Below, piece by piece: positions 14,191 through 15,380 of a stretch of 15,380 nucleotides of DNA. Within the stretch, counting starts at the first letter, position 1, and every line of letters begins with the position of its first letter. Both the position numbers and the translations under genes were made by a program. A model generated the notes under the pieces. It did not search any database, was not told where the DNA came from, and saw nothing but the letters and a program-made list of their open reading frames with translations. The stretch comes from Bacteroidales bacterium (GTDB lineage: Bacteria; Bacteroidota; Bacteroidia; Bacteroidales; JAADGE01), in the NCBI GenBank assembly GCA_029932445.1, contig JAOZQB010000055.1, forward strand, positions 1-15,380. Direction: 5' to 3'.

Positions 14191-15380
14191 ATGGAATACA
14201 CGGCAATACGAAACGAAAGAACACAATTACTGAATTATTTGTGGGATTTTCAGGACAAAAACGGTTATATCAGCACTTCAGATATCCGAAAGTTATCAAA
14301 AGAACTCGGAATTTCTTGGATAGAAATTGAAGGTGTCATCTCTTTTTATCATTTTTTTAAGAGAAAACCGACCGGAAAATATACGATTTATCTCAACAAC
14401 AGTATCATTTCCGAGATTAAAGGTGTTAAAAAAATAAAGGACGCTTTTGAAAAAGAAACTGAGACTATTTTCGGAGAAACCGATCCGACCGGTACATTCA
14501 GTTTATTTGAAACTTCATGTATCGGTTTAAGCGAACATGAACCGGCTGCTTTAATTAATTTCCGACCCTTTATTAATTTAAGCCCGAAAAGAGTGAAAGA
14601 TATTATTTCACATCTTAAAGCAGGTGGTGATATTGATACAATAAAAGATGAAATTACAGATTTTATCAGATACAAAAATGATAAGGGCGAACCTGTAATT
14701 TTTCGAGAATACAAAGTTGGTGAAAGTATCTTAAATTTGGTAAAAAAACACCCCGAAGAAGTTATTCAGGAAATTAAAGACAGCGGTTTGTCAGGCAGAG
14801 GCGGTGCTTTTTTTCCGACAGGTTTAAAATGGGAATTTGCTCGTCGTTCGCAAAGTATGCAAAAATATGTTATTTGTAATGCCGATGAAGGTGAACCCGG
14901 AACATTTAAAGATCGTGTATTATTAAATCAAATGCCCGGATTGGTTTTAGAAGGAATGATTGCAGGAGGATATACAATCGGTGCAACAAAAGGGATTATA
15001 TATTTAAGAGCTGAATATCGATTTTTAAAGAAAAAAATACAAGATACCATTGATAATTTTTATCAAATTGGATTACTCGGTGAAAATATTCTGGGTAAAA
15101 ATTTTGATTTTGATATCAGTATTATGTCCGGTGCAGGTGCTTATGTTTGCGGTGAAGAAACTTCATTAATTGAATCATTGGAAGGTAAAAGAGGCGGACC
15201 GAGAACAAAAGTATATTTTCCGGTTGAAAAAGGATATCTTGAAAAACCGACTATTGTAAATAATGTTGAGACTTTATGTGCAGTTGCAAGAATTATAGAA
15301 TTGGGAGCAGACAACTATAACAATAAAGGAACTGAAGATTCAAAAGGAACAAAATTACTTTCAATTTCAGGAAATTGTAA
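14191..15380 (+). CDS. hoxF: NuoE-NuoF fusion, likely HoxF-type diaphorase subunit (3' end outside window)
   Basis: The visible 396 residues join a NuoE-like N-terminal domain (about 1-145) to a NuoF-like flavoprotein domain (about 170 onward). NuoF motifs are clear: SGLSGRGGAFFPTGLKW (198-214), the NADH/FMN-binding CNADEGEPGTFKDR (229-242) and GAGAYVCGEETSLIESLEGK (314-333), then KPTIVNNVETL. The NuoE part keeps its helical start and fold pattern but only one of four expected [2Fe-2S] cysteines (Cys110 in TSCIGLSEHEP). This fusion is the layout of HoxF, the NAD(H)-binding subunit of NAD-linked [NiFe] hydrogenases. A related NADP-linked hydrogenase or formate dehydrogenase subunit is the main alternative. 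The missing C-terminus should carry the four-cysteine [4Fe-4S] site. ATG 14191 is preceded by an in-frame-free AT-rich leader. Confidence 0.82.
   Translation, partial: MEYTAIRNERTQLLNYLWDFQDKNGYISTSDIRKLSKELGISWIEIEGVISFYHFFKRKPTGKYTIYLNNSIISEIKGVKKIKDAFEKETETIFGETDPTGTFSLFETSCIGLSEHEPAALINFRPFINLSPKRVKDIISHLKAGGDIDTIKDEITDFIRYKNDKGEPVIFREYKVGESILNLVKKHPEEVIQEIKDSGLSGRGGAFFPTGLKWEFARRSQSMQKYVICNADEGEPGTFKDRVLLNQMPGLVLEGMIAGGYTIGATKGIIYLRAEYRFLKKKIQDTIDNFYQIGLLGENILGKNFDFDISIMSGAGAYVCGEETSLIESLEGKRGGPRTKVYFPVEKGYLEKPTIVNNVETLCAVARIIELGADNYNNKGTEDSKGTKLLSISGNC

Noticed and set aside
14388..14714. 108-codon open frame on the - strand
   Set aside because: It lies fully inside the NuoE-like part of the hoxF-like gene, whose protein has clear family motifs; the opposite frame shows no recognisable domain.
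1..15380. CRISPR arrays, tRNA or rRNA genes, transposases, phage genes, toxin-antitoxin pairs
   Set aside because: Looked for on both strands and not found: no regularly spaced repeats, no tRNA cloverleaf, no transposase or integrase motifs.

Overview
This is an AT-rich chromosomal stretch from a member of the Bacteroidota. The evidence is the gene families themselves (an OstA-like protein, a DUF2795 protein of the 73-residue Bacteroidota type, SurA-like folding factors linked to a MoxR ATPase), lipoprotein signals of the form FxxSC, almost no Shine-Dalgarno sequences, and several TAnnTTTG motifs, the -7 promoter element of this phylum. The exact order or genus cannot be read from the sequence.

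Layout. At the left (168-1038, + strand) are a PduO-type cobalamin adenosyltransferase and a small DUF2795 protein. A strong bidirectional hairpin (1043-1079) separates them from a six-gene block on the - strand (9413 down to 1071). That block reads guaB, a two-domain parvulin isomerase, a small SurA-N-like lipoprotein, a SurA-type isomerase, a MoxR AAA+ ATPase and an OstA/LptA-like protein. Gaps are 1 to 35 bases, so it is very probably one operon. Apart from guaB and moxR, its products are exported and fit outer-membrane protein folding and LPS transport.

After a 314-base intergenic region come a lipoprotein joining an alpha/beta-hydrolase to a TPR-like helical tail (9728-10996, +) and an MscS-type mechanosensitive channel (11077-11913, +). 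The channel gene overlaps, tail to tail, a Ca2+/Na+ antiporter gene (11903-12862, -). The antiporter follows a membrane-anchored endonuclease/exonuclease/phosphatase gene (12876-13943, -) by 13 bases. At the right edge, running out of the window, is a NuoE-NuoF fusion (14191 onward, +) that looks like the HoxF diaphorase subunit of an NAD-coupled [NiFe] hydrogenase. Its NuoE-like part has lost most iron-sulfur ligands.

Most of the window is ordinary housekeeping and envelope biology, and I see no clear new defence, mobile or biosynthetic system. The points most worth a second look are a possible three-way-junction element just upstream of the hoxF-like gene, a possible small or decayed membrane-protein ORF before the hydrolase, heptamer repeats on both sides of that hydrolase gene, and the three linked SurA-like proteins of the operon.
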